From an uncultured Eubacteriales bacterium (GTDB taxonomy: Bacteria; Bacillota; Clostridia; Lachnospirales; Lachnospiraceae): a DNA stretch of 18,212 nucleotides. Position 1 is the stretch's first letter; every line of letters starts with the position of its first letter. Positions 1 through 7,575 of this stretch are shown here, one piece after another. The notes beneath the pieces were generated by a model, which had not been told where the DNA came from, did not search any database, and saw nothing but the letters and a program-made list of their open reading frames with translations. The position numbers were made by a program, and so were the translations under genes. The stretch lies in the NCBI GenBank assembly GCA_900548855.1, contig URMF01000057.1, forward strand, positions 1-18,212, given 5' to 3'.

Positions 1-1360
1 CTTCGGCTCTACGTCTCGCCTCTTCCTCGGCCTTTTGCTCCGTTGCATCCACAACACCAAATGACATGAAATCATCATCATCGTCATCATCATCAAAATC
101 AATATTATATGCACTCTGTACATCATTGGATTCTACTGGTCTTTGACGCACAGGCACAACACTAATAATATCTCCATTGTCATCTACTAAAGAGTCTGCC
201 GGTTTTGACTCCTTCGGCTGAACATGCTGAGGCTCATCCCCGGATTCTACCCATCCTACACTCTCTTTTTGCCCGGATGCAGTCTGTTCATTTTCTCCCC
301 ATGCCGCACTTCCATCATCAACAATAATTGTACTGGACCCTCCAACAACCTGAGTTGGTATATGCGGTTTGGGCTGATTCGGTTTATCCTGTACCGGTGC
401 AGCCTTTGGTATCTCTTTTGATTTTTCTACAGCAGCATTAATTTCATCAACGCTAAGTGCTACTGTATTTTCTTCTGCTTTGGCTTCAACTGGTTTATTT
501 TCCGGCAACACAGAAGCTGTTATATCAATGCCAAGACCTCCACCTTTTATGCCAGTCCCATTCAGGCTCTCCTGACCTGCATTCAGATTTGATAATGTCG
601 GACCATCCCCTTTTGGGTTGGTCAATGTCGGACCATTTCCCAAACCTCCAAGTCCCCCGGAAATGCCTCCGTTAACTCCACCTGAAACGCCTGTGATATC
701 CTGATTTACGGTATTCTTTGAAGTAGACTCTTCTTTTTCAGGCTGTATTCCTGCTGCCTTCAAACGTTTCTTTTCCTCTAATTTTGCCATTTCCTCTGGA
801 GAAATGGTACGGAATTGAGGCTTGGAACTTCCTCCTGATGACGCCTTATTGGAAGCCGTTGCTTTCATTTCAGCCTGTTTATTTGCCTCTTCCTTTGCTG
901 CTTTTTCTTTTTCTACTTGCGCTCTGATTGCTGCAATTAATGCCTCTGTTTGATCCATCTTTTTTTCCTGCACCCGCCTTTCTGCCTCAATCTTAGCTTC
1001 TTCCTCTGCCTTAAATCTGGCTCTTTGTTCCTCCTCCGCTTTTGCCTGCGCCAACCGTCTTTCTCTCTCTGCCGCAAGCTGCGGATTATTTCTGATTTCT
1101 TCCTCTTCTCTTTTCTTTTGTTCGCGTTGTCTTTTTGCTGCCTCCATCTGTTCAAAGGCAAGTGCTTTCTGCCTTTGTTCTTCCTGCTTTTTCGCTAGTT
1201 CTTCTTTGGCAGCTGCTGCATTCGCTTCGCGCTTCAACCGCATTTCTCGCATCTGCGGTGTTTCTTCAATATCCCCAAATCCAAATGCGCTATTATTTTG
1301 ACCCCGGAAATTACCCTTTTTAGAATCTCCGCCACCATTGCTTTTTAGCTGAATCCCCAT
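1..1360 (-). CDS. Charged coiled-coil protein of unknown function, C-terminus off the left edge
   Basis: The frame beginning MGIQLKSNGGGDSKKGNF is open from the ATG at 1360 to the window edge, 453 codons with no stop, so the C-terminus is missing. The first 30 residues are Gly/Asn rich. Residues about 35-165 are dominated by Glu, Lys, Arg, Ala and Gln (for example EEQRQKALAFEQMEAAKR) and should form a long helix or coiled coil. A Gly-rich stretch with two GPTL repeats lies around 225-260, a Pro/Glu-rich linker follows, and a run of nine Asp sits near residue 420. No signal peptide or membrane segment is visible and I do not recognise the family. The start lies only 6 bases after the stop of the TPR gene and has a weak Shine-Dalgarno, so translational coupling is likely. 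It is the third gene of the rhomboid operon. A scaffold role for the operon is only a guess from composition. Confidence 0.75.
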   Translation of the reverse strand, partial: MGIQLKSNGGGDSKKGNFRGQNNSAFGFGDIEETPQMREMRLKREANAAAAKEELAKKQEEQRQKALAFEQMEAAKRQREQKKREEEEIRNNPQLAAERERRLAQAKAEEEQRARFKAEEEAKIEAERRVQEKKMDQTEALIAAIRAQVEKEKAAKEEANKQAEMKATASNKASSGGSSKPQFRTISPEEMAKLEEKKRLKAAGIQPEKEESTSKNTVNQDITGVSGGVNGGISGGLGGLGNGPTLTNPKGDGPTLSNLNAGQESLNGTGIKGGGLGIDITASVLPENKPVEAKAEENTVALSVDEINAAVEKSKEIPKAAPVQDKPNQPKPHIPTQVVGGSSTIIVDDGSAAWGENEQTASGQKESVGWVESGDEPQHVQPKESKPADSLVDDNGDIISVVPVRQRPVESNDVQSAYNIDFDDDDDDDDFMSFGVVDATEQKAEEEARRRAE

Positions 1361-1366
1361 AATCTA

Positions 1367-3682
1367 TCATCTACTTTCTTTCAAATCTAATAACATTTTA
1401 ACCATGTCATCCGACAAAAGTATACTAACCCATATTTCTTCCCTTCTCGAAACATTCTCCGATTTTTCCTGAATCACCGATTCCTCTTCCACAACCGGTT
1501 CATCCGCATCCAATATTTCATCTGGCGCAGTCTCGTCATCCGTAATAATTTCTTTTTCCTCAGCATAAGCTGCCTCTGAAACCTGCTGTTCTACATATAA
1601 ATCTACTGCATCCTCAGAAACATCCTGTTCGGGTATTTCATCCTCTGCTATGAATTCCTTCTCCTGCGGAACGATTTCATCGAAATCAATAACCTGTTCC
1701 TGTGCATAAATTACTTCCACCACCGGTGATTGAATCTCTCCGTCCAGTCCCACATTGCTGCTATCCTCTGCCAACTGCTCAGATTCCCCTATCCGGAATG
1801 TCTCAAAATCATAATCCTCCACTTCAAAACCATGTTCCTGATAACTTGCCTGGGATTCAAACCCACTAGAATCCTCTCCTGTATAATACTCCTTATTATC
1901 AATCATCTGTCGAAGCATTCCGGCAGTATCTGGAATCTCTTCTTCCATTACCTCATCAATATCAGAATGTACAACAGAAATAAATCCTAATGAATCAAGC
2001 GGCTGTTCTTCGTCTTTGGTGAACTCGGCAAGAAACTTTTCTTTCAATTCGGAATAAGAATCTGCCTCATCAGAATGTACTTCTTTTTCAGATTCATATG
2101 TGTCACTGACAGCATCACTCTGGGAAACCCGTTCCACATTATCCTGTTCTGTTTCTACTTCCGGCATATTATCTGCATTCTGTCTGCCCTTCGATTTCTT
2201 CTTTTCTTCCACTGCAAGAGATGCTTCCAAGGCTTCTAACTCAAGCCTCTCTTCCTCTTCCCTTCGTGCTTCTATATCAGCAATTTCTTTCTCAGACATT
2301 GCCTCCAACGAATCTGGAATCAGTGCATCCAATTCCTCATTCGTGACAACCTGACCTACTACCTTCTTAGGTGGTTCTAAAACACCTTCAATAATTCCAT
2401 CAAGAATCTGCTCATCCTCACCGGTGTTTGCTTTACCTGTCCCCTGATTGGATTCATCAACTGTCTGTTTTGTTCCAACTGCTTCGCCAAAAACATCCGT
2501 AGCCTTTTTTACATTGTCCTTCACGGATTCCGCAACGGATTTTACCTGACTTTTAGCCCTAGCTGTATCGATATCTTTTACAGCCTTTGCCACCTGCTTA
2601 GCAGACTCTTTAATCTTATCTGTATCTATTTTTTTGGAAAGCAGTTTCTCTAATGCAGCTTCCCGCTCTTCTTTGATTTGTTTCTCTTTTAAAGACCGTT
2701 CATCCTGATTTTCCTGCAAATCAGCCTTTTCCTGTTCCGGATTCACTAACTGCCCTGTTTTATGAACTGCGTCCTGAACCGGTTGACGTTCTGAAGAAAA
2801 ATCTCCATCCGAACTATTCCCTTCCGGGTTATTCTCCTGAATACCTGCCTGTACATTCTCCGCCTCTAAAGGCTCCGATTCCTTTACTTTCCTATTTTTT
2901 CTCTTTGCCTTCTTTTCCTTCTTCTTCTTCTCAGGTTTCGGTTCAACGGCATCCTTATCCTCTGCCTCCACCATAATTCTGGCTTCTGGCGGATACATTC
3001 TCAAATAATCGGCTTCTAAAAGTTTTTCTTCCTGTTCTATCAGATCGCCAAACCGACTTATATCTTCCTGTTGTTCCTCTTTGGGATAAATGTAAAAATA
3101 CTTGTCTACGTCTAGTTTGTCATCTATATAATCTATAACTGGCTGAACATATATGGATTCCTTAAAATTTTCAAGAATATAACGACTTTCCTCCAGAGCC
3201 TTGTCCTTTCGCTCCATTTTGTCATACAGTAAAACCGCCTCAAAATTCCATTTGTCCTCCGGCATCTGCTCCAATATTGGAATCAAAATTGAAGCAAGCT
3301 CCTTCACATCAGAACCGAGTGCCTTTTTCATGACATACTCAACATAGTCTTTCTGTATGTCCTCAGGACTGGAATAAAATACATATTGTTCGTAATATTT
3401 CTGTGCTTTGGTAAAATAACCAAGTTCTAAATATAATTGAATCAACTCAAAAATGATACGATTTCCCTGAGGAGACATCTGATGCGCTTTCAGAAGTATT
3501 TTTCTGCTGTCATAATACCTCTTATTTTCCCTGAAAATTTCACCACTAATTCGAAGGAATTGCGGATTAATAGACTTGTCTAAGTTCTGGGTATCCAAAA
3601 TTTCTAATGCTTCAGCATACTTTTTTTCTTCTGCCAATTCTTTTATGCGATTAATACTGGATATACTAATTCCCGTACTCAC
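1367..3682 (-). CDS. TPR-repeat protein with long acidic, low-complexity C-terminal region
   Basis: Residues about 10-200 form helical pairs of the TPR type (segments around KKYAEALEILDTQ, YYDSRKILLKAHQMSP and GYFTKAQKYYEQY). From about 240 onward the protein is low complexity: a Lys-rich patch (KPEKKKKEKKAKRKNRK) is followed by some 450 residues rich in Glu, Asp, Ser and Val, with no Cys cluster, membrane segment or enzyme motif. I chose the GTG at 3682 because GAGGTGA (3688-3694) lies 5 bases upstream; an in-frame GTG at 3691 would add three residues but overlaps that ribosome site. It follows the rhomboid gene by 23 bases and is clearly in its operon. TPR proteins act as interaction platforms; in B. 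subtilis YqgP (GluP) TPRs are fused to the rhomboid itself, so this could be a detached partner. That link is inference. Confidence 0.8.
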   Translation of the reverse strand: MSTGISISSINRIKELAEEKKYAEALEILDTQNLDKSINPQFLRISGEIFRENKRYYDSRKILLKAHQMSPQGNRIIFELIQLYLELGYFTKAQKYYEQYVFYSSPEDIQKDYVEYVMKKALGSDVKELASILIPILEQMPEDKWNFEAVLLYDKMERKDKALEESRYILENFKESIYVQPVIDYIDDKLDVDKYFYIYPKEEQQEDISRFGDLIEQEEKLLEADYLRMYPPEARIMVEAEDKDAVEPKPEKKKKEKKAKRKNRKVKESEPLEAENVQAGIQENNPEGNSSDGDFSSERQPVQDAVHKTGQLVNPEQEKADLQENQDERSLKEKQIKEEREAALEKLLSKKIDTDKIKESAKQVAKAVKDIDTARAKSQVKSVAESVKDNVKKATDVFGEAVGTKQTVDESNQGTGKANTGEDEQILDGIIEGVLEPPKKVVGQVVTNEELDALIPDSLEAMSEKEIADIEARREEEERLELEALEASLAVEEKKKSKGRQNADNMPEVETEQDNVERVSQSDAVSDTYESEKEVHSDEADSYSELKEKFLAEFTKDEEQPLDSLGFISVVHSDIDEVMEEEIPDTAGMLRQMIDNKEYYTGEDSSGFESQASYQEHGFEVEDYDFETFRIGESEQLAEDSSNVGLDGEIQSPVVEVIYAQEQVIDFDEIVPQEKEFIAEDEIPEQDVSEDAVDLYVEQQVSEAAYAEEKEIITDDETAPDEILDADEPVVEEESVIQEKSENVSRREEIWVSILLSDDMVKMLLDLKESR

Positions 3683-3705
3683 AAACTTCACCTCATAAAT
3701 CTCAC

Positions 3706-4725
3706 TTATTCTAGTTTACCATATTGCGAAATCTTTGACAATAAAAATCCTCCAATTATTCCACCAAATAAACCTCCTATATGAGCTGCATTATCAACGC
3801 CTTCACTTGTCAAGCCACAATATATGGTAATTATTACTAAAAGCAGCAGCCTTTGGGGTGTTAAAGTTTCCGTTTTGGTATGATTTTTCAAAACTACTAC
3901 AAACAACGCACCAATCACACCAAATATTGCACCGGAAGCACCTGCACTGACCACATAAATATTTTCAGTAAATATATGGGTAAAGACTAGCGACACCACA
4001 TTTCCAGCTGCCCCAGATAACAAATATATAATCAAATATTTAACACTGCCAACTCTGTTCTCCAATTCACACCCCACATAGGTTAACAGCACCATATTGT
4101 TAACTAAATGGGACAGACCAAAATGGAGAAATAGTGAAGTGATAAGCCGATACCATCCTCCTGACATCACCGTATCATAACTCATCGCCCCCATTTGCAG
4201 CATAATATCCGTATCATATACTGCAAAATATCCTTTATTAAAGATAATAATGCCAAGAAAAACAAGTATATTTAATCCAACAATCACCATATTTACCGGT
4301 GTAATTGTAAACAGTGCTTTTTTCTCAGCCTCTTTGGCATCCCGCAGTCCATCACTTAAATACTCATACAGACCATCAAAATCCTGAAGCTGGTTTTCAA
4401 AAATATAGATTCTCCCTGTATCTCCTGCCACGAACCACATGTTAGTCAATGTGTTCACCATGTTCTTTACCTGGTCATCAAAGATTCCATTCTCTGTCAC
4501 AAGTAAGTGCAAGGTTGAAACCGATTTCCGATATCTGGTAACTGCAAGAAATTCCACCTGCTTTTGAATCCTTTCATAAGTATCCGCCTGCACTCCGACA
4601 CCAGCCCTGCTAACTGTAATAATATATATTTGCCGGTCTGTTTCCCGAATGAATACTCCATTTTTCTCTTCAACTAACAGACGGTATCCATATTGGCACA
4701 GTAATGCAATCAATTGATGAAACAT
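3706..4725 (-). CDS. Rhomboid family intramembrane serine protease
   Basis: A membrane-embedded serine protease that cleaves transmembrane substrates. Of 339 residues, 1-140 form a soluble N-terminal domain without recognised motifs. The six-helix rhomboid core starts near 143 (TPVNMVIVGLNILVFLGII). It contains the W191-R193 loop motif, H201 and H206 with N209/N210 in HFGLSHLVNN, the catalytic serine S264 in GASG (262-265) and the catalytic histidine H315 in DNAAHIGG, so the Ser-His dyad is intact. The start is the ATG at 4725, since GGAGG at 4733-4737 lies 7 bases upstream; ATGs at 4731 and 4746 overlap or precede that site. The N-terminal domain plus core resembles the YqgP/GluP layout but lacks the C-terminal TPRs, while the next gene encodes a TPR protein. 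Its own promoter and a leader hairpin lie upstream. Confidence 0.92.
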   Translation of the reverse strand: MFHQLIALLCQYGYRLLVEEKNGVFIRETDRQIYIITVSRAGVGVQADTYERIQKQVEFLAVTRYRKSVSTLHLLVTENGIFDDQVKNMVNTLTNMWFVAGDTGRIYIFENQLQDFDGLYEYLSDGLRDAKEAEKKALFTITPVNMVIVGLNILVFLGIIIFNKGYFAVYDTDIMLQMGAMSYDTVMSGGWYRLITSLFLHFGLSHLVNNMVLLTYVGCELENRVGSVKYLIIYLLSGAAGNVVSLVFTHIFTENIYVVSAGASGAIFGVIGALFVVVLKNHTKTETLTPQRLLLLVIITIYCGLTSEGVDNAAHIGGLFGGIIGGFLLSKISQYGKLE

Positions 4726-4747
4726 CCACATTCCTCCTGTACACAAG

Positions 4748-4779
4748 GAAAGTGACTGAACCCCATTTCAGTCACCTTC
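4748..4779 (-). promoter_or_regulatory. Leader hairpin of the rhomboid operon
   Basis: A 13-bp stem with one G-U pair (4748-4760 with 4767-4779) and a six-base loop ATGGGG. The core is a perfect 9-bp repeat, GTGACTGAA/TTCAGTCAC. It lies between the predicted transcription start near 4788 and the ribosome site of the rhomboid gene, so it is in the 5' leader. The pyrimidine tract TTTCCTT is mostly consumed in the stem, making it a weak terminator at best. It could also end transcripts arriving from the YbjQ-like gene. Confidence 0.55.
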
Positions 4780-4794
4780 TGCATCTGTTCCCCC

Positions 4795-4823
4795 ATTATA
4801 CACAATAAAAATGGATTTTCCAA
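4795..4823 (-). promoter_or_regulatory. Sigma-A promoter of the rhomboid operon
   Basis: On the minus strand, -35 TTGGAA (4818-4823), 17-base spacer, -10 TATAAT (4795-4800). The expected start near 4788 gives a leader of about 60 bases containing the hairpin at 4748-4779. The perfect -10 and ideal spacing make this one of the better promoters in the window. Confidence 0.75.
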
Positions 4824-4839
4824 GAAACATAAGGAAGTA

Positions 4840-5940
4840 TTAGTTTTCAAATACTTTTAACACCTTCTCTAACACGGTATCTGTCATATCGCCTCTGGTC
4901 TTTTCATACTGTAAGCCAGACTCCATAATCTCTAATAATTCCATACGGTACTTTGCATCAATGGAACCCTGCTTAATGTAAGTCATAAGTACATCCTTCA
5001 TAGCAGAAACATTCGGAAGACCTTTCATCCGATCACACATTTCCTCATAATTAAATCCAACATTAACCTTCAAATCATCTTCTTTTCTGCCGCAAATTGC
5101 ACATTCCTCATCGCCTGCTGCATTGATATAACCACAATTACACAGCCATGTAGTTCCATCCGATTTGTACCGTTCCACAGCATCTTTACCTCGTTTTTCC
5201 TTCAAGCCTTCAAATGCCCGCCTAGAAATTGTCACATCAATCGGATCTGCATCTGGAGCAAATACACCCTTAGCTGTTACATATTTTTTAACATATACCT
5301 TTACATCCTTAATCAGCGGGATGTCTTTCATCGGCAGTTTGCATTCTACAAAATCCGCCTGCAATTTTGTTATGTTATTTTTCTCAAAAACAAAATCAAT
5401 TCCCTGAAGCAGCAGTTTCTCCTCATAAAAATTCGTAAGTTCTACATCACACCGCACCGCTTTAATTTCATCCTGATTGTAATTATAAAATACAGGCGAA
5501 ATCTTCACCACATTATCTTCTCCCACCAGAGTAACCTCAACCGGTCTTGGCATAAGCATATTATAATAATTGCTGACATAAATCTTTGATGTTATAACCT
5601 TATGTATCGTTTTCTTCTTGCGGATTACCACTGCAGTACCAGACGCAACTGTTCCAATTGCATTATTGGAAAAGCCTGTGTAATTAAGCTCCACTCCAAT
5701 AAGTGCATTTGCTCCCCGCTTTTCCGCTACTTTGATAAGGTTTTCCAAAGCATTCTCACTTGCGTTCTCTAACTTATTTGTAAAAGCCGTACTTTCCTGC
5801 GCTGTCCACTCTGCAAGGTTAGAAGATAAATCTTTGAAAAAGTTAGAGCTCAATGCAATCTGCCCATTCACAAATCCCAAATATTCTACTACTTCATATC
5901 CTTCAAAGCCGCTTCCTGTTGTTATTTTGATTTCTCCCAT
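4840..5940 (-). CDS. YbjQ-fold (heavy-metal-binding-like) protein with RanBP2-like zinc ribbon
   Basis: 366 residues. Residues about 4-108 match the YbjQ/UPF0145 fold: ITTGSGFEGYEVVEYLG, then ALENLIKVAEKRGANALIG and a Gly/Ala-rich strand ending TAVVI. YbjQ proteins form pentamers and are often labelled heavy-metal binding, without a proven reaction. A beta-rich middle (about 115-240) is unrecognised. Residues 265-283 carry W-x-C-x-C ... N ... C-x-x-C (C267, C269, C280, C283), a zinc ribbon close to the RanBP2 type except that one C-x-C replaces the usual C-x2/4-C. A helical tail follows. The start is the ATG at 5940, with GGGAGG 9 bases upstream; earlier in-frame ATGs at 5949 and 6009 abut or precede that site. 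It has its own promoter and is monocistronic or weakly linked to the rhomboid operon. Confidence 0.8.
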   Translation of the reverse strand: MGEIKITTGSGFEGYEVVEYLGFVNGQIALSSNFFKDLSSNLAEWTAQESTAFTNKLENASENALENLIKVAEKRGANALIGVELNYTGFSNNAIGTVASGTAVVIRKKKTIHKVITSKIYVSNYYNMLMPRPVEVTLVGEDNVVKISPVFYNYNQDEIKAVRCDVELTNFYEEKLLLQGIDFVFEKNNITKLQADFVECKLPMKDIPLIKDVKVYVKKYVTAKGVFAPDADPIDVTISRRAFEGLKEKRGKDAVERYKSDGTTWLCNCGYINAAGDEECAICGRKEDDLKVNVGFNYEEMCDRMKGLPNVSAMKDVLMTYIKQGSIDAKYRMELLEIMESGLQYEKTRGDMTDTVLEKVLKVFEN

Positions 5941-5977
5941 AAATAGCATCCTCCCAAATATCCAAAATCTATCATTA

Positions 5978-6005
5978 ATTATAGCACATTTAAGTGTATT
6001 AACAA
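5978..6005 (-). promoter_or_regulatory. Sigma-A promoter with extended -10 for the YbjQ-like gene
   Basis: Minus strand: -35 TTGTTA (6000-6005), 16-base spacer, -10 TATAAT (5978-5983) preceded by TGC, an extended -10. The expected start near 5971 gives a leader of about 30 bases that includes the GGGAGG ribosome site. Confidence 0.75.
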
Positions 6006-6095
6006 GCATTTTTTATACATTTTGTATTTTTTTATGATATTTTTTGTATATTTTTAACTAATTTAAATGGTTTTCTATTCCCTTTTCTATTTTTT

Positions 6096-6104
6096 TGCTA
6101 TACT
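6096..6104 (+). promoter_or_regulatory. Possible extended -10 promoter for the amidohydrolase gene
   Basis: TGCTATACT on the plus strand is an extended -10 (hexamer 6099-6104). No convincing -35 lies 16-18 bases upstream, where the sequence is T/C-rich. The start would be near 6111. It is divergent from the promoter at 5978-6005 across a very AT-rich 230-base gap (5941-6170), in which I see nothing else besides ribosome sites. Confidence 0.4.
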
Positions 6105-6170
6105 AAAGCCACATATATCCATTTAGACATATCTTCGATACGACAGCACGGGAGGAAAAGAAAGAAAACT

Positions 6171-6980
6171 ATGATAATTGATTTTCACACACATATATTT
6201 CCAGAAAAAATAGCTTCACACACAATCAAAGCATTAGAAGAACGCTCACAATTCCGCGCTGCAGCAGGCGGAACCTTAAAAGACCTCCGCATTTCCATGA
6301 AAAAGCAGCACATTGATTACAGTGTCGTTCTCCCTGTAGCAACAAAACCATCACAGTTTGATTCCATAAACAGCTATGCCGCCAGCATCAACCATACGGA
6401 TGGAATTCTCTCCTTCGGCGGCATCCACCCAGAAAATGACAACATTTCCAACCGTCTTGCGTACATTAAATCTCTTGGTTTGAAGGGAATCAAACTGCAT
6501 CCTGACTATCAGAACACTTATATTGACGATGAGCGTTATATTGAAATAATAAAAGAATGTATCCGCCTTAATCTCTGCTGTGTCATCCATGCAGGCTATG
6601 ATATCGGACTTCCTATTCCAATCCACTGTCCGCCAGACCGTGCCTATCTCATGCTGCAGCAGGTTTTAAAGCACTGTGATAAAGACTCTAAAATTGTCCT
6701 CGCCCATGTGGGCGGTAACCTGCAGTGGTATCTGGTAGAAAAATTATTAGTTGGAAAAAATGTATATTTTGACCTTGCTTTTTGCCGCAATATGATTGAA
6801 AAAGAGCAGCTGATGCGCATTATTAGAAATCACGGTTCCGACCGGATTTTATATGCAACGGATTTTCCCTGGGATAGTCAGAAGGAAACCGTAGATTATA
6901 TTAAAGCTCTTCCACTGTCCGAAGAAGAGCTGGATAATATTCTGTATAAAAACGCATTGCGCTTACTGGATATGCACTAA
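6171..6980 (+). CDS. Amidohydrolase-2 family metal-dependent hydrolase or decarboxylase
   Basis: A TIM-barrel metal enzyme of 269 residues. The metal ligands of the family are all present: H6-x-H8 in DFHTHIF, H140 in CVIHAG, H179 in VLAHVGG and D231 in ATDFPW. Lys105-GIKLHP around 105-111 matches the strand-4 motif of this family. The family covers hydrolases and non-oxidative decarboxylases such as ACMSD, and the substrate cannot be read from the sequence. The start is fixed by MIIDFHTH at the very beginning, as is usual for this fold. GGGAGG (6150-6155) lies 15 bases upstream, a longer gap than usual. It is the only plus-strand gene here, convergent with folA with 6 bases between the two stops, and apparently a single-gene unit. 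Confidence 0.9.
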   Translation: MIIDFHTHIFPEKIASHTIKALEERSQFRAAAGGTLKDLRISMKKQHIDYSVVLPVATKPSQFDSINSYAASINHTDGILSFGGIHPENDNISNRLAYIKSLGLKGIKLHPDYQNTYIDDERYIEIIKECIRLNLCCVIHAGYDIGLPIPIHCPPDRAYLMLQQVLKHCDKDSKIVLAHVGGNLQWYLVEKLLVGKNVYFDLAFCRNMIEKEQLMRIIRNHGSDRILYATDFPWDSQKETVDYIKALPLSEEELDNILYKNALRLLDMH

Positions 6981-7001
6981 ACCGGGCTATTCCATCGGTT
7001 T
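6979..7001. terminator. Weak hairpin at the convergent amidohydrolase/folA ends
   Basis: A perfect 6-bp repeat AAACCG/CGGTTT with an 11-base loop spans both stop codons. It is symmetric, so it could act on either strand, but neither side has a good U tract. This is a weak call offered because it is the only hairpin at this convergent junction. Confidence 0.25.
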
Positions 7002-7493
7002 GGGACTGTGATTTTCATACCGGTAAAAGTAATACTCCAAATCAAAATAGGTATGCTCATCACTGTCGCCGGTCAGCTCCCAGTTTTCCTCCTTATCCAA
7101 ATCCGGAAAATATTTATCTGCCTGATATTTATAATTAATTCTGGTTACATGTGCGGTGTCACAGTACTCATATAACATATTATAAATACTTTCCCCGCCA
7201 ATTACAAAAATACTGTTACTGTCATACTGCTTTAATTCCGCAAACAGTTCCTCTTTTGAGTGAACTACCACAGCATCCTTCACCGTAAAATTTTCATCCC
7301 TGGAAAGAATAATATTTGTTCTTCCTTTAAGGGGTAATCCATTCGGGAACTCCGCCAATGTCTTTCTTCCCAGCACTACTACATTCCCCATTGTTGTCTG
7401 TCTGAAAAATTTCTGGTCTTCCGGAATCCTCACCAGTAATTTGTTGCCATTTCCGATTGCCCAGTTACTATCTACCGCTACAATTAACTGCAT
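6987..7493 (-). CDS. folA: Dihydrofolate reductase
   Basis: Reduces dihydrofolate to tetrahydrofolate with NADPH, regenerating the cofactor oxidised by thymidylate synthase. The 168 residues match the usual bacterial length. Key positions are present: the Met20-type loop NWAIGNGNKLL (10-20), catalytic acid E25 in IPED, the NADPH-binding GRKT (42-45), R58 and LSR (63-65), VIGGESIY (97-104) with the Gly-Gly pair, and the VTRI strand near 116-119. The start at 7493 has GAGAGGAG about 6 bases upstream. It lies 82 bases downstream of thyA in the same direction, a classical thyA-folA pair, and is the last gene of the operon. It is the target family of trimethoprim; resistance cannot be judged by eye. 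Confidence 0.96.
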   Translation of the reverse strand: MQLIVAVDSNWAIGNGNKLLVRIPEDQKFFRQTTMGNVVVLGRKTLAEFPNGLPLKGRTNIILSRDENFTVKDAVVVHSKEELFAELKQYDSNSIFVIGGESIYNMLYEYCDTAHVTRINYKYQADKYFPDLDKEENWELTGDSDEHTYFDLEYYFYRYENHSPKPME

Positions 7494-7519
7494 GTCTGTC
7501 TCCTCTCACTCTTTCTCAT

Positions 7520-7572
7520 ATAGGCAATTGCGAAACTCAATTTTTGAAAGCCTGCGTTGTACAAATGCCTAT
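7520..7572. repeat. Inverted repeat in the thyA-folA spacer
   Basis: ATAGGCA (7520-7526) and TGCCTAT (7566-7572) form a perfect 7-bp inverted repeat around a 39-base interior holding shorter complementary bits. TTTCTCATA also occurs as a direct repeat at 7512-7520 and 7572-7580. The element fills almost all of the spacer and ends just before the folA ribosome site. It could be an mRNA-processing or attenuating hairpin, or a small repeat insertion. Confidence 0.35.
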
Positions 7573-7575
7573 TTC

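Noticed and set aside
65..110. Trinucleotide run of GAT/GAC coding for nine Asp
   Set aside because: The copies alternate GAT and GAC and stay in frame, so it is a protein low-complexity region rather than a frame-switching tract.
937..1198. Short Arg/Lys-rich and Leu/Phe-rich frames on both strands
   Set aside because: They are shifted readings of the Glu/Lys/Ala-rich coiled-coil stretch of the partial gene at 1-1360.
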